Shown piece by piece: positions 1 to 8,093 of a DNA stretch of 64,000 nt. A program made the translations under genes and the position numbers. The notes under the pieces were generated by a model. That model did not search any database and was not told the DNA's origin. It was given only the letters and a program-made list of their open reading frames with translations. Source of the DNA: an uncultured Clostridia bacterium (GTDB lineage Bacteria > Bacillota > Clostridia > Oscillospirales > Acutalibacteraceae); contig CAMNXD010000002.1 in NCBI GenBank assembly GCA_946566955.1, positions 1 to 64,000 on the forward strand, given 5' to 3'. Within the stretch, counting starts at the first letter, position 1. Each line of letters starts with the position of its first letter.

Positions 1-526
1 CTTCACCGAATCTTTGATAGTGAACAACCTCTCTGGCCCTTAAAAATCTAATAGGGTCTTTTACATCTGGATCATCGCAAAAGCGAAGGATGTTATCGTA
101 TGTACTTCTAGCCTTTTGCTCCGCAGCTAAATCTTCATGAAGATCTGTTATAGGGTCACCTTTAACCTGCATGCTAGCAGCTGTATAAGGGCTTCCACTA
201 GCTGATGTTGGGTAAACCCCAGTAGTATGATCTACAAAATAATCTTCAAAGCCGCCTTCTTTTATTTCATCTCTTGTAAGGTTTTTAGTAAGTTGATATA
301 CAATCGCTCCTATCATCTCAAGATGCCCTAGCTCTTCAGTACCAATGTCAGTCAATATGGCTTTTAACTCAGGATAAGGCATCGAAAACCTTTGGCTTAA
401 GTATCTTAAAGAAGCTCCTAGTTCACCATCTGGACCACCATATTGAGTTATTATCATTTTAGCAAGAGCGGGATTAGTATTCTTAATGTTTACGGGATAC
501 TGCAATTTCTTTTCGTAAACCCACAT
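1..526 (-). CDS. cotJC: spore coat protein CotJC, manganese-catalase family (partial)
   Basis: The C-terminal end lies outside the window; about 175 residues are present. The protein starts MWVYEKKLQYPV and carries the ferritin-like di-metal helices of manganese catalases, including a TEELGHLEMIGAIVYQ segment and a later REVVHYQRFGE segment. CotJC is a component of the inner spore coat and is thought to handle peroxide. Its ATG overlaps the TAA of cotJB by one base (TAATG), so the two are translationally coupled. It is the last gene of the cotJA-cotJB-cotJC operon. Identification is firm from family motifs and gene order. Confidence 0.93.
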   Translation of the reverse strand, partial: MWVYEKKLQYPVNIKNTNPALAKMIITQYGGPDGELGASLRYLSQRFSMPYPELKAILTDIGTEELGHLEMIGAIVYQLTKNLTRDEIKEGGFEDYFVDHTTGVYPTSASGSPYTAASMQVKGDPITDLHEDLAAEQKARSTYDNILRFCDDPDVKDPIRFLRAREVVHYQRFGE

Positions 527-783
527 TACTCTTCACCTCTTTCATTATTCCAAGGCCATGGATCAGATATCCAGCCACAACGATTCTTCTCTTTGTCTGT
601 AGAAGTAAGTGGACCAAATTTTTTTTCGAATTCCTCTCTTAAAACTTCAGATTTTTGTTTGTATTCATTAAGCTTATCATTTATCTCTGAATCAAGCGGA
701 TGAGTGTCCATGTAGAGATTTAATTCTACAACCGCAAAGTCTAAAGCTGCGATGCGTCTTAAAAGCATATTGCGATCAGTCAT
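526..783 (-). CDS. cotJB: spore coat protein CotJB
   Basis: About 85 residues starting MTDRNMLLRRIAALDFAVVE. The frame is open further upstream, but that stretch overlaps cotJA almost completely; the ATG at 783 fits the family start and gives an 8-base overlap with cotJA. The protein has the typical short CotJB length and the C-terminal GPLTSTD...WISDPWPW signature. It sits between cotJA and cotJC, which are co-transcribed in the mother cell in Bacillus. Function within the coat is structural; no catalytic motif is seen. Confidence 0.9.
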   Translation of the reverse strand: MTDRNMLLRRIAALDFAVVELNLYMDTHPLDSEINDKLNEYKQKSEVLREEFEKKFGPLTSTDKEKNRCGWISDPWPWNNERGEE

Positions 784-991
784 TTGCAACTGCACCTCCA
801 CATTTACAAGGTGCAAAAGGTTTGTTGAGTTCTGGGAACATCGTGCCTGCACATATTCCTTGCTCGGGCTTGTAAACTTCTAAATCACATCCTGTTTGAT
901 ACGGAACGTATGCCATTGCTACTACTGGATTCTCCGGAAGAGGAGAAATGCCGTATTCTTTAGCTTTTATATCAAAAATTGATTTATTCAT
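776..991 (-). CDS. cotJA: spore coat associated protein CotJA
   Basis: A 71-residue protein with the CotJA pattern PVVAMAYVPYQ...YKPEQGICAGTMFPELNKPF. It is the first gene of the cotJ operon. An AGGAGA ribosome-binding site lies just upstream of the ATG. Reading leftwards, cotJB overlaps by 8 bases and cotJC follows. Expression is expected in the mother cell during sporulation; the upstream region (about 1000-1110) has no promoter convincing enough to name by eye. Confidence 0.92.
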   Translation of the reverse strand: MNKSIFDIKAKEYGISPLPENPVVAMAYVPYQTGCDLEVYKPEQGICAGTMFPELNKPFAPCKCGGAVAND

Positions 992-1177
992 ATTCTTTTC
1001 TCCTGTTCTTTAAAAGTGTAAAGGTGACAAGGTCAATAGCTTCCCAAAAGGTTTACTTTTTAAAACTTTTGACTTATTCCTACACTATTCATAATATGAA
1101 TAAAAGGCTTTCTCGGTTACTAATAGTAGCTTTGTTTTAAAGCTATTTTATATACTCGGCCGCTCAGCAAAAACAGT

Positions 1178-1203
1178 GCTCTTATGTTTAAATGCATAAG
1201 AGC
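1178..1203 (-). terminator. putative hairpin terminator after the ABC importer operon
   Basis: A perfect 9-bp inverted repeat (GCTCTTATG at 1178-1186 and CATAAGAGC at 1195-1203) lies 9 bases past the permease stop. On the minus strand a short T run follows after CACTG, so termination strength is uncertain. Confidence 0.5.
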
Positions 1204-1211
1204 TTTTTAAA

Positions 1212-2030
1212 CTATTTCTTTTTAGAATAAACAAAATCAGCTTTTGCAACGCACGCATATAGGCACCATGCAAGCACCGCTAAAATTAATACTCCTGCCA
1301 TGACTAAATCCATTTTAAAAACTTGACCTCCATATACAATCAAGTAGCCTATTCCATTTTCTGAAACTAAAAATTCTCCGGTTATTACTCCTATAAGCGA
1401 CATACCTACATTTATTTTTAAAGTTGAAATAATGGTTGAAATATTGGAAGGTAGCACAAGCTTTTTAAAAATCTGAATTTTCGTGGCCCCAAATGATTTC
1501 ATAAGTAAAATTTTTTCTTTGCTAACGTTTGTAAATCCGTTTAGTATATTCATTATCGAAATAATCACCGAAACGAGTAACGCCATTAGAATAATCGAAC
1601 CCATGCCCGCTCCCATCCAGACAATTATAATCGGTCCTAAAGCTACTTTGGGCAAGGCGTTTAATACCACTAAGTATGGTTCTATTACCTTAAACGTAAA
1701 GCTAGACCACCATATTAAAGTTGCTATTATCATTCCTAAAAGAGTCCCTAAGATAAAACCTGTAATCGTCTCCACTATAGTAAATATTATATTGCTCCAA
1801 AGCTGACCTGAAGAGTATAAACTAATCATAGTACTAATTATTCGTGAAGGCGAGCTCATAATAAAGCTATCTATAATTTTAAAAGCCGCTAAAACTTCCC
1901 ATAGGGTTATTAATGCCAGCAAAATACCAGCTTGAAGAAATTTTATTTTAAAAGTTTCTTTTTTTCTTTCTCTAAGAAATTCTATATGCTCTTTCGAATA
2001 CTTTTCAGTGCTTTGATTTTTCATTCTCAT
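1212..2030 (-). CDS. NitT/TauT-family ABC transporter permease
   Basis: A 272-residue membrane protein with about six hydrophobic segments and the permease EAA loop (MKSFGATKIQIFKKLVLPS near residue 180), which contacts the ATPase. It belongs to the SsuC/TauC/ThiX permease family. The start has GGAG eight bases upstream and overlaps the end of the ATPase gene by 26 bases. It is the last gene of a binding protein-ATPase-permease operon read leftwards. The substrate cannot be told from sequence; sulfonates, pyrimidine or thiamine precursors are typical of the family. Confidence 0.88.
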   Translation of the reverse strand: MRMKNQSTEKYSKEHIEFLRERKKETFKIKFLQAGILLALITLWEVLAAFKIIDSFIMSSPSRIISTMISLYSSGQLWSNIIFTIVETITGFILGTLLGMIIATLIWWSSFTFKVIEPYLVVLNALPKVALGPIIIVWMGAGMGSIILMALLVSVIISIMNILNGFTNVSKEKILLMKSFGATKIQIFKKLVLPSNISTIISTLKINVGMSLIGVITGEFLVSENGIGYLIVYGGQVFKMDLVMAGVLILAVLAWCLYACVAKADFVYSKKK

Positions 2031-2793
2031 TTAATTCACTCCAGATAACATCAAAATAATCATTGAACTTTTCATGACGCTGTTTTTGCTTTGTGCTTAA
2101 ATTTTGGGAACCAAATTCAACCTCTAAAACTCTTTTTATGGTACTTGGCCGTTTAGAAAGTATCGCTATTCTATCCGAAAGGGTTATAGCTTCCGAGATA
2201 TCGTGCGTGACTAAAACAGCGGTTTTTCTTTCTGTTTTGATAATTTTTCTCACTTCGGAGGCCAAAGTTATTCGAGTTTGATAGTCAAGAGCGGAAAAAG
2301 GTTCGTCTAATAATAAAATTTGTGGTTTTACTGCTAAAGTCCTAATTAAAGCTACTTTTTGACGCATTCCTCCAGAGAGCTGATTGGGAAAATGGTCTTT
2401 AAATTTGATAAGCTCATATTTTTCAAGAAGTTTTAGTGCGTATTCTCGAGATTTTTCATTTAAAAGTTTTTTTATTTCCAAGCCTAACATAATGTTTTGC
2501 TCAATTGTACGCCATTCGAAAAGATAGTCACTTTGAAGCATATAGCCCACAAGGCTTTTTCCTAAGTCTTTTTTTCGATCAGTAATAACTACTTCTCCAG
2601 ACGAAGGGCTAAGTAGTCCCGAAATTAAAGACAAAACTGTGCTTTTTCCGCAGCCGCTGGGACCTACTATACTTAAAAATTCTTCACTGTATATATCAAG
2701 AGTTATATCTTTAACTGCAAGAGTTTCTTGTTTAAGCGTATGATATCGCATAGTTAAATGTTTGAGCATTAAAATCTTTTCTTTGTTTTTCAC
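2005..2793 (-). CDS. NitT/TauT-family ABC transporter ATP-binding protein
   Basis: A 262-residue ATPase with Walker A GPSGCGKST (about residue 43), the signature LSGGMRQKVALIR, Walker B ILLLDEPFSAL and a switch histidine in LVTHD. It energises the permease encoded downstream with a 26-base overlap. The start is a GTG preceded by GAGG. Gene order and domain type match SsuB/TauB-like importers; no regulatory C-terminal domain is visible. Confidence 0.92.
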   Translation of the reverse strand: MKNKEKILMLKHLTMRYHTLKQETLAVKDITLDIYSEEFLSIVGPSGCGKSTVLSLISGLLSPSSGEVVITDRKKDLGKSLVGYMLQSDYLFEWRTIEQNIMLGLEIKKLLNEKSREYALKLLEKYELIKFKDHFPNQLSGGMRQKVALIRTLAVKPQILLLDEPFSALDYQTRITLASEVRKIIKTERKTAVLVTHDISEAITLSDRIAILSKRPSTIKRVLEVEFGSQNLSTKQKQRHEKFNDYFDVIWSELNENEKSKH

Positions 2794-2815
2794 CTAGATT
2801 TCGCCTCACTTTTAG

Positions 2816-3841
2816 TTAAGTTATATCTTCTACTGCTTTATTAGCAAAGCAATTTTCTATAAGCTCATTAAAATCAATCTGATTTTCAAGTTCTCCCGCT
2901 TCTATCATTATGTTTTGCATATTGACAAATGCAGAGCGGTCGACAATAGGATTTTTGCACCATACGTCGGAATCAATATAATTTTGAATACACCGAGTAA
3001 GCATCTCTAAGGAAGAATCTACAAAATAGGGCAAAATAACTTTTGCAATTTCCTCTGCTGAATGATCACATACCCATACTTGTGCTTTATATATTGCGTT
3101 AGTAAAGGATTGAATCACTTTGGGATTTTTGTTTATGTATTCACGTGAAGCGCAATAACAGGTATATAAAACTTTATCGCACTCGGTTCCAAGGGATTTT
3201 AGTATATAAAGGGATTTTTCCTTCTGAAGAAGAGATGCTGTTGGCTCAAAAAGACACACATAATCTCCAATCCCTCTGCTAAAAGCAATACCCATGAGGT
3301 TAAATTGTATATTTGTTAAGAGAGTAAGGTCGCTTTGAAGGTTAAAACCTTTTTCTTTAAGAATGTACTCAAAAACCATTTCCGGGACCCCTCCCCTACG
3401 TCCTGCTATAATTTTTTTGCCTTTTAAATCACTCCACTGAAAGTTTTCGCTTCTACCAACTAAAAAACTTCCGTCACGCTGAGTAAGCTGAGAAAAAATA
3501 ATAGGACATTCTTCCTTGCCTTGACTGCGTACACTTATTGTTGCAGCAGAACCTAAAAGACCAATATCAGCTTGCTTTGAAAGAAGTGCAGTCATCGTTC
3601 GGTCTGAACCTTCCGCGCATGTCAGCTTGACATTAAGTGAATATTCATCGAAGTAACCAAGCTCAAGAGCCACATATTGAGGAGCATAAAATACTGATCT
3701 TGTAACTTCATTTAATCTTATGGTTTCTTTGCCGGAAGATCCGCTTTTCGAGCAAGCAGTCAGAAAAAGCATCATCATAGACAATAAAAAAAATATATAT
3801 TTGTTTGCTGAAGCTTTAGTTTTTTTCAATGTTAACACCAA
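2816..3841 (-). CDS. ABC transporter substrate-binding lipoprotein, NMT1/THI5-like
   Basis: A lipoprotein of about 340 residues with a hydrophobic signal ending in the lipobox LTAC near residue 30, then the fold typical of NMT1/SsuA-like binding proteins (YAPQYVALELGYFDEYSLNV; ADIGLLGSAATI). It would sit on the outer face of the membrane and deliver ligand to the permease. No ATG start is available: TTG at 3841, GTG at 3838 or TTG at 3829 are possible, the last lying 12 bases after AAGG. No TPP riboswitch is visible upstream, so a thiamine-precursor role is not supported by regulation. Confidence 0.85.
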   Translation of the reverse strand: MVLTLKKTKASANKYIFFLLSMMMLFLTACSKSGSSGKETIRLNEVTRSVFYAPQYVALELGYFDEYSLNVKLTCAEGSDRTMTALLSKQADIGLLGSAATISVRSQGKEECPIIFSQLTQRDGSFLVGRSENFQWSDLKGKKIIAGRRGGVPEMVFEYILKEKGFNLQSDLTLLTNIQFNLMGIAFSRGIGDYVCLFEPTASLLQKEKSLYILKSLGTECDKVLYTCYCASREYINKNPKVIQSFTNAIYKAQVWVCDHSAEEIAKVILPYFVDSSLEMLTRCIQNYIDSDVWCKNPIVDRSAFVNMQNIMIEAGELENQIDFNELIENCFANKAVEDIT

Positions 3842-3950
3842 CCTTATGATTAAGCGTTATTAACATTTTATTTGTATGAATAGCAAAAGGTGACAAAGTT
3901 TAATATCTTTAATCTAGAATTTTTTAGGTTAAATAAATTAAATTTTTAAT

Positions 3951-3979
3951 TTGACATCTTTTATTTTATATAATATTAT
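3951..3979 (+). promoter_or_regulatory. sigma-A type promoter of the leucine-rich-repeat gene
   Basis: TTGACA at 3951-3956, a 17-bp spacer and TATTAT at 3974-3979, followed about 27 bases later by an AAGGAGGAA ribosome-binding site. Confidence 0.75.
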
Positions 3980-4021
3980 GTTAGATATGCAGCTAAATTT
4001 ATATATAAGGAGGAATTGAAA

Positions 4022-5518
4022 ATGAAAGCATTTAAAAAATCTATATCTGTTTTATTGGCCTTGACTTTTACCTGCTTATCCACAGGAAATATTCGGGCAA
4101 ACATAACACCAAAAACCGATACAAGTAAAAAATTTATTTATATGATTAATAGTAGCGACGATTCTGCTACTCTTTTAAGAATCAACACCTTCGAGGCAAT
4201 CAATCTTCCTGCAATCTTGGATGGGCATAATATATCTGAAGTAGCTTCTGAGGCTTCTTTGGTTGCTTCTAAAACAAATCGTCATATCTCGGAAAATCTT
4301 GGTACAGGAGCAATTATGATGATGATAGGTGCAACTATTATCTTATTACCAATGATTGGTTTTATGTATGACGCTGGTAGCCCCTTCAAAAAGGTAGAAT
4401 TAGAATTGAAATTTGCCAATATAACTTCTGTAAATCTTCCTTACTGCGAAAAAGTTGGAGAAGGAGGTTTTCTTCTTTGTAAAAATCTTCAGATAGTTAG
4501 CTTGCCAGAGTGCACAGTCCTTTCTAACTCAAGCTTTGAGTTGTGCGATAATTTAAAAATTGTAAATTTAGATAAATTTGCAGGTGACATCCCAGAAAAC
4601 TGCTTTAGAAATTGTTCAAAGCTAGAAGAAGTAAATATTCCTAATTGCCGAAATATAGGGAAAGAATCTTTTCCGGGTTGCAAGTCGCTTAAAAAAATAA
4701 GCTTTCCTCAGTGCTTAAGTGTTGGCTCTGGTGCTTTTTGCAATGTGACAGAGCGATTTTGGCATACCCGAGTTTCGAAAATAGGATATAAAAACTTAAA
4801 TAATGCTGTTATTAAGTGGACGGATTATGAAGATAAATCACCAGATAAGAATATTGGTTGGTTTGAAAATCGTCGAGAGACTTGCCCCTTGTTAGAAGAA
4901 GTAAACTTGCCTAATTGCAAAGAGTTATCAAGCTCAGCTTTTATGAAATGTGAGAAATTAAAAACATTAAATTTAGATAACTGTGAAAAAATAGATTCAA
5001 CTGCACTATGGGGATGCACTTCCCTTGAAAGCTTAAATCTTCCACAGCTTACCTCGCTTGGAAATCATGCTCTAAGAAAATGCAAAAGTCTTAAAGAATT
5101 AAATCTTCCTAAATTGGAGCTTATTGGTGAAAGCTGCTTTAGAGACTGCACGCTTATAGAAAATTTAAAGTTGCCTAATTTAACACAGTTAGGCGCAAGC
5201 GCGTTTGAAAACTGCGAAAATTTAAAAGAAATTCATATTCCTAAATGTACTCACATTCCTGACTTTGCTTTCAAAAACTGCAAGAATTTAAAAAGCGTCC
5301 ATTTGCCTGAAATAAAAGAAGTTGGAGAATATGCCTTTGAAAACTGCGAAAATTTGGAAGAAGTTTATATTTCTAAATGCACTAAGCTTTCGAAAGAAAC
5401 ATTTAAAAATTGCAGCAAATTAAAAAAAGTTACTATTTCTTCTTCGTGTGAAATTCAGCATCTGGCTTTACCATACGATAAGTTTTTATCAAAAGACTTT
5501 GAGTTAATTAAAAATTAG
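4022..5518 (+). CDS. secreted BspA-type leucine-rich-repeat protein
   Basis: A protein of about 498 residues. The ATG at 4022 is chosen over an in-frame TTG at 4016 because it sits 6 bases after AAGGAGGAA. Residues 1-25 form a signal peptide. A second hydrophobic stretch near residues 95-115 may anchor it. From about residue 125 there are roughly a dozen BspA-type (LRR_5) repeats of the form F..C..L..v.lP. Such proteins are exported and are often used for binding host or microbial surfaces. It has its own promoter and no partner gene. The repeats are interrupted by one non-repeat insert (about 240-285). Confidence 0.85.
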   Translation: MKAFKKSISVLLALTFTCLSTGNIRANITPKTDTSKKFIYMINSSDDSATLLRINTFEAINLPAILDGHNISEVASEASLVASKTNRHISENLGTGAIMMMIGATIILLPMIGFMYDAGSPFKKVELELKFANITSVNLPYCEKVGEGGFLLCKNLQIVSLPECTVLSNSSFELCDNLKIVNLDKFAGDIPENCFRNCSKLEEVNIPNCRNIGKESFPGCKSLKKISFPQCLSVGSGAFCNVTERFWHTRVSKIGYKNLNNAVIKWTDYEDKSPDKNIGWFENRRETCPLLEEVNLPNCKELSSSAFMKCEKLKTLNLDNCEKIDSTALWGCTSLESLNLPQLTSLGNHALRKCKSLKELNLPKLELIGESCFRDCTLIENLKLPNLTQLGASAFENCENLKEIHIPKCTHIPDFAFKNCKNLKSVHLPEIKEVGEYAFENCENLEEVYISKCTKLSKETFKNCSKLKKVTISSSCEIQHLALPYDKFLSKDFELIKN

Positions 5519-5538
5519 TGCATATCTTAAAGGAAAAA

Positions 5539-6237
5539 TCAAGCAGCTTCCCCTGAATTTACGTTCATTTTACCGTTTCCAGAGTATACCCTGGGGACGG
5601 CTCCTAATATCACAGTTTCAGAAACTAAAGCATTTGTACTAAAGTCCTCTGAGCATGTGCAGCCCGGTACCATAACACCGATGCGGGTATGGATATTTAA
5701 GTAAATTTGATAAAGCGTTTGGTTAATTCCAGCATCCTTAAAATTGCTTTTAAATTCCGTCATAACGCTTCCTGCAACACTTATTTTAAAAGGAACTTCA
5801 GGTCCCATTCCGTTGAGCATTTCTAAACCACTAAGCGTTCCTAGAGAAATTTTCATATTCTTACTTTTAAGTTCAGAAAGCTTATTTTGAATATTAAGTC
5901 CAACTTGAGATTTAAGCCTATTTACTTTTTCCATGTCCGACAAAATAGCCGTTAGTTCACCGCTTTCATTTTTTTGTATTCTAATTATATTAATGTAAGC
6001 TTCACTATTTTGCGAAAGCTCCTCTAAAATTGCTTCATTTACTGCATCTGTGGATATTATTCTAGCCCTACTTAAAGAAATTTCTTTTACTATAGGCCTA
6101 AATTGAAAATGTATAAAAACTAGTAAAAGAGTTAGAACAAAAACTAAAGTTAAAATTATTCTTTTTTTCTTCAATCTGGTAAGTTTATGTTTCAACGATG
6201 TTTCCTCCACCGACTTGAGATTATTGCTCATACACAT
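5539..6237 (-). CDS. yunB: sporulation protein YunB
   Basis: A 232-residue protein with one N-terminal membrane helix (residues 28-45) after a basic segment. The YunB core is recognisable: SRARIISTDAVNEAI, then GTLSGLEMLNGMGP and the C-terminal TRIGVMVPGCTC. YunB is a membrane protein made in the mother cell and required for efficient sporulation in Bacillus; its biochemical role is unknown. The gene converges on the LRR gene with 20 bases between stops. No good ribosome-binding site precedes the ATG at 6237 or the one at 6231. Confidence 0.85.
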   Translation of the reverse strand: MCMSNNLKSVEETSLKHKLTRLKKKRIILTLVFVLTLLLVFIHFQFRPIVKEISLSRARIISTDAVNEAILEELSQNSEAYINIIRIQKNESGELTAILSDMEKVNRLKSQVGLNIQNKLSELKSKNMKISLGTLSGLEMLNGMGPEVPFKISVAGSVMTEFKSNFKDAGINQTLYQIYLNIHTRIGVMVPGCTCSEDFSTNALVSETVILGAVPRVYSGNGKMNVNSGEAA

Positions 6238-6439
6238 AATATAGTAAATCTTTTGAAAATTCGTGATTAGGATATTTGAAATTAAATTGTTAAAAATTTC
6301 ATTTTTAAAAGTAAACTACACCCTTGTTTAATCTAAAGCCACCTGGGAATATTAACAGTGAGCCAGTGAATACTTTTTTAAATTTAAAAAGTATATATTG
6401 ACTTGATTGAAATAATTTTTTGTAAAGGAGATGAAAACT

Positions 6440-6670
6440 ATGTGCGGATCAGATCATCATCACCATCATGAACACGATTGCTTCTGCGGTAGAGTTTGCG
6501 GCATGATTAGACTACTTTTAGCCGGAGCTATCCTTGGAACAATTGCAGGAATGGTTGGAATGTATTTTTTCGATCATGATAAATGCATGCAGAGAAATGC
6601 AAGAAAAGTGCTTCAAGGTGCTGAAGAATTTACTCACAATATAAAATCAAAAATCGATGAAAATATTTAG
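6440..6670 (+). CDS. small histidine/cysteine-rich membrane protein
   Basis: A 76-residue protein of unknown function. The ATG at 6440 is preferred over 6431 because AAAGGAG lies 9 bases upstream of it and touches the earlier one. The N-terminus (residues 1-20) is rich in His and Cys (five consecutive His after CGSD, then HEHDCFCGRVCG), suggesting metal binding. One transmembrane helix follows (about 22-43), then a charged helix resembling the tail of YtxH-like proteins. It is monocistronic and ends at a strong terminator. Confidence 0.7.
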   Translation: MCGSDHHHHHEHDCFCGRVCGMIRLLLAGAILGTIAGMVGMYFFDHDKCMQRNARKVLQGAEEFTHNIKSKIDENI

Positions 6671-6705
6671 TTATTGAATTTATCTAAATAAAAAAATTAA
6701 AGCCG

Positions 6706-6735
6706 GCCTACAAAGTAGCTCTTTGTAGGCTTTTT
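6706..6735 (+). terminator. rho-independent terminator
   Basis: A perfect 10-bp stem (GCCTACAAAG 6706-6715 with CTTTGTAGGC 6721-6730), a 5-base loop and five T residues. Confidence 0.9.
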
Positions 6736-6789
6736 GAACTTTACTTCACCGGTGAAATGTAAATATTATATATTACCCTGCTGAAATAC

Positions 6790-6818
6790 TTGATGTTTTT
6801 ATAAATATATTATATAAC
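6790..6818 (+). promoter_or_regulatory. sigma-A type promoter of the 6895 gene
   Basis: TTGATG at 6790-6795, a 17-bp spacer and TATAAC at 6813-6818, about 65 bases before the GGAGG site. Confidence 0.6.
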
Positions 6819-6894
6819 AAATCAAGATGGCTTTTAATTTTCAAACCTCGCAAAACTAAAAACTATAAATTTTCTATTAAATGGAGGAATGGAT

Positions 6895-7410
6895 ATGAGC
6901 ACAGAATTATCAAGTATAAGGTTTCCGTACAAAATAGATAATTTTTTTCGGAAATGCTTTAATAGTAGCGCATGGGGAAATATTGTAGGTGATTTTAATT
7001 ATTTACTAAACAAAAAGCGCACTGCTTTAGAGGAAAAAGATCAGAAGCTTGTGAAACAATTCTTAAAATTAGTGGAAATAACTATAAATAATTCTAATGA
7101 AATTAAAAAAATAATAAGTAATGAAAAAGTTGCAGACATTTCTTTTAAGATACCAAAAAATAATAAAGACTACACCAGTGCAATTGAAAAAATAAACGAT
7201 GTGGACCTATACTTTGAAGCCTTAAAGCATGCAAATAAAAATTTGAAGTCGTTTAAAAGTCGTATCCAAACTTTATTAGAAGATCTAAACCAAAAAGATT
7301 CTATTGCAAGGAAAGTTAAGAAAACCTCCTGTTATAAAAACATGGAAAAAGCAGAAAAATTGATACCATCGCTTAAAAAAATTAATTCTATTTCGTTTGC
7401 TCTGAATTAA
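6895..7410 (+). CDS. hypothetical helical protein
   Basis: A 171-residue protein that I do not recognise. ATG 6895 is chosen because GGAGG (6883-6887) is 7 bases away; the ATG at 6889 is too close. There is no signal peptide or membrane segment. It is lysine-rich, with long predicted helices (EEKDQKLVKQFLKLVEITI; residues near 110-150) and no catalytic motif. It has its own promoter and a terminator directly behind it, so it is an isolated cytoplasmic gene left of the phage head cassette. Whether it belongs to that element is unknown. Confidence 0.6.
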   Translation: MSTELSSIRFPYKIDNFFRKCFNSSAWGNIVGDFNYLLNKKRTALEEKDQKLVKQFLKLVEITINNSNEIKKIISNEKVADISFKIPKNNKDYTSAIEKINDVDLYFEALKHANKNLKSFKSRIQTLLEDLNQKDSIARKVKKTSCYKNMEKAEKLIPSLKKINSISFALN

Positions 7411-7435
7411 ATAACATGATTTTCAAGATTTAATA

Positions 7436-7471
7436 AATATCTCTTGGTTCTTACCTAAGGGATATTTTTTT
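7436..7471 (+). terminator. rho-independent terminator
   Basis: A stem of about 12 bp with one bulge (AATATCTCTTGGT with ACCTAAGGGATATT) and a run of seven T residues. It insulates the 6895 gene from the phage cassette. Confidence 0.8.
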
Positions 7472-7574
7472 ACTTTATTTTTAATTAGTTGCCTTGTAAA
7501 GTGCAAAATAATGACTATTTTTGTCGATATATGGAGTATACAAACACTTTTAATTCTTAAGGAGGCATCATTAA

Positions 7575-8093
7575 ATGAAAAATTTATCAGAAACCAGGTC
7601 ATGCCGTGAACTCAACAAAAAAGAAGTGATGTTTTGCCACTACTATATTCTGACGGGAGATGCAAAGGAAGCTGCAATTCGCTCAGGATATAAAACTTCT
7701 CCAGGTAAAAAAGGTACTGAACTACTTTTGAATAAAAAAGTACTGGAAAAAATCGAAAGTATGTACATAGAAAAAAGAAAAAATTTAATGTACCGAGCCA
7801 CTAGTGGATATGAACGCCTTGCATTTGGAAGCATTTCCGATTCAATAAAACTCTTATTTTCTGAAAATTTAAGACCCGAAGACCTCGAAAAAATGGATCT
7901 TTTTAATATTTCTGAAATAAAAAAGCCTAAAGATGGAGCAATGGAAATTAAATTCTTTGATCGTCTTCGTGCACTTGAAAAACTTGAGCAAATAGACGTT
8001 AGCACTCACTCAGAAAAAGAACCGTTCTACTATGCTTTAGAACAAAGTATGAAAAAACTTGCTAGTCCAGGAAAAGACTTACCGGAGGATTAA
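7575..8093 (+). CDS. phage terminase small subunit
   Basis: A 172-residue protein resembling Terminase_2 (XtmA) small subunits: an N-terminal helix-turn-helix region (KEVMFCHYYILTGDAKEAAIRSGY) that normally binds packaging sites, and a later conserved segment on the pattern DRLRALEKL. The start follows a GGAGG-type site in CTTAAGGAGGCATC. Its stop abuts the ATG of the large subunit directly. In PBSX-like elements the pair packages DNA headfuls. No promoter upstream (7472-7574) is convincing by eye. Confidence 0.82.
   Translation: MKNLSETRSCRELNKKEVMFCHYYILTGDAKEAAIRSGYKTSPGKKGTELLLNKKVLEKIESMYIEKRKNLMYRATSGYERLAFGSISDSIKLLFSENLRPEDLEKMDLFNISEIKKPKDGAMEIKFFDRLRALEKLEQIDVSTHSEKEPFYYALEQSMKKLASPGKDLPED

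Noticed and set aside
3842-3950. TPP or other riboswitch upstream of the NMT1-like importer
   Set aside because: No conserved aptamer words or terminator are visible in the short, AT-rich upstream region.
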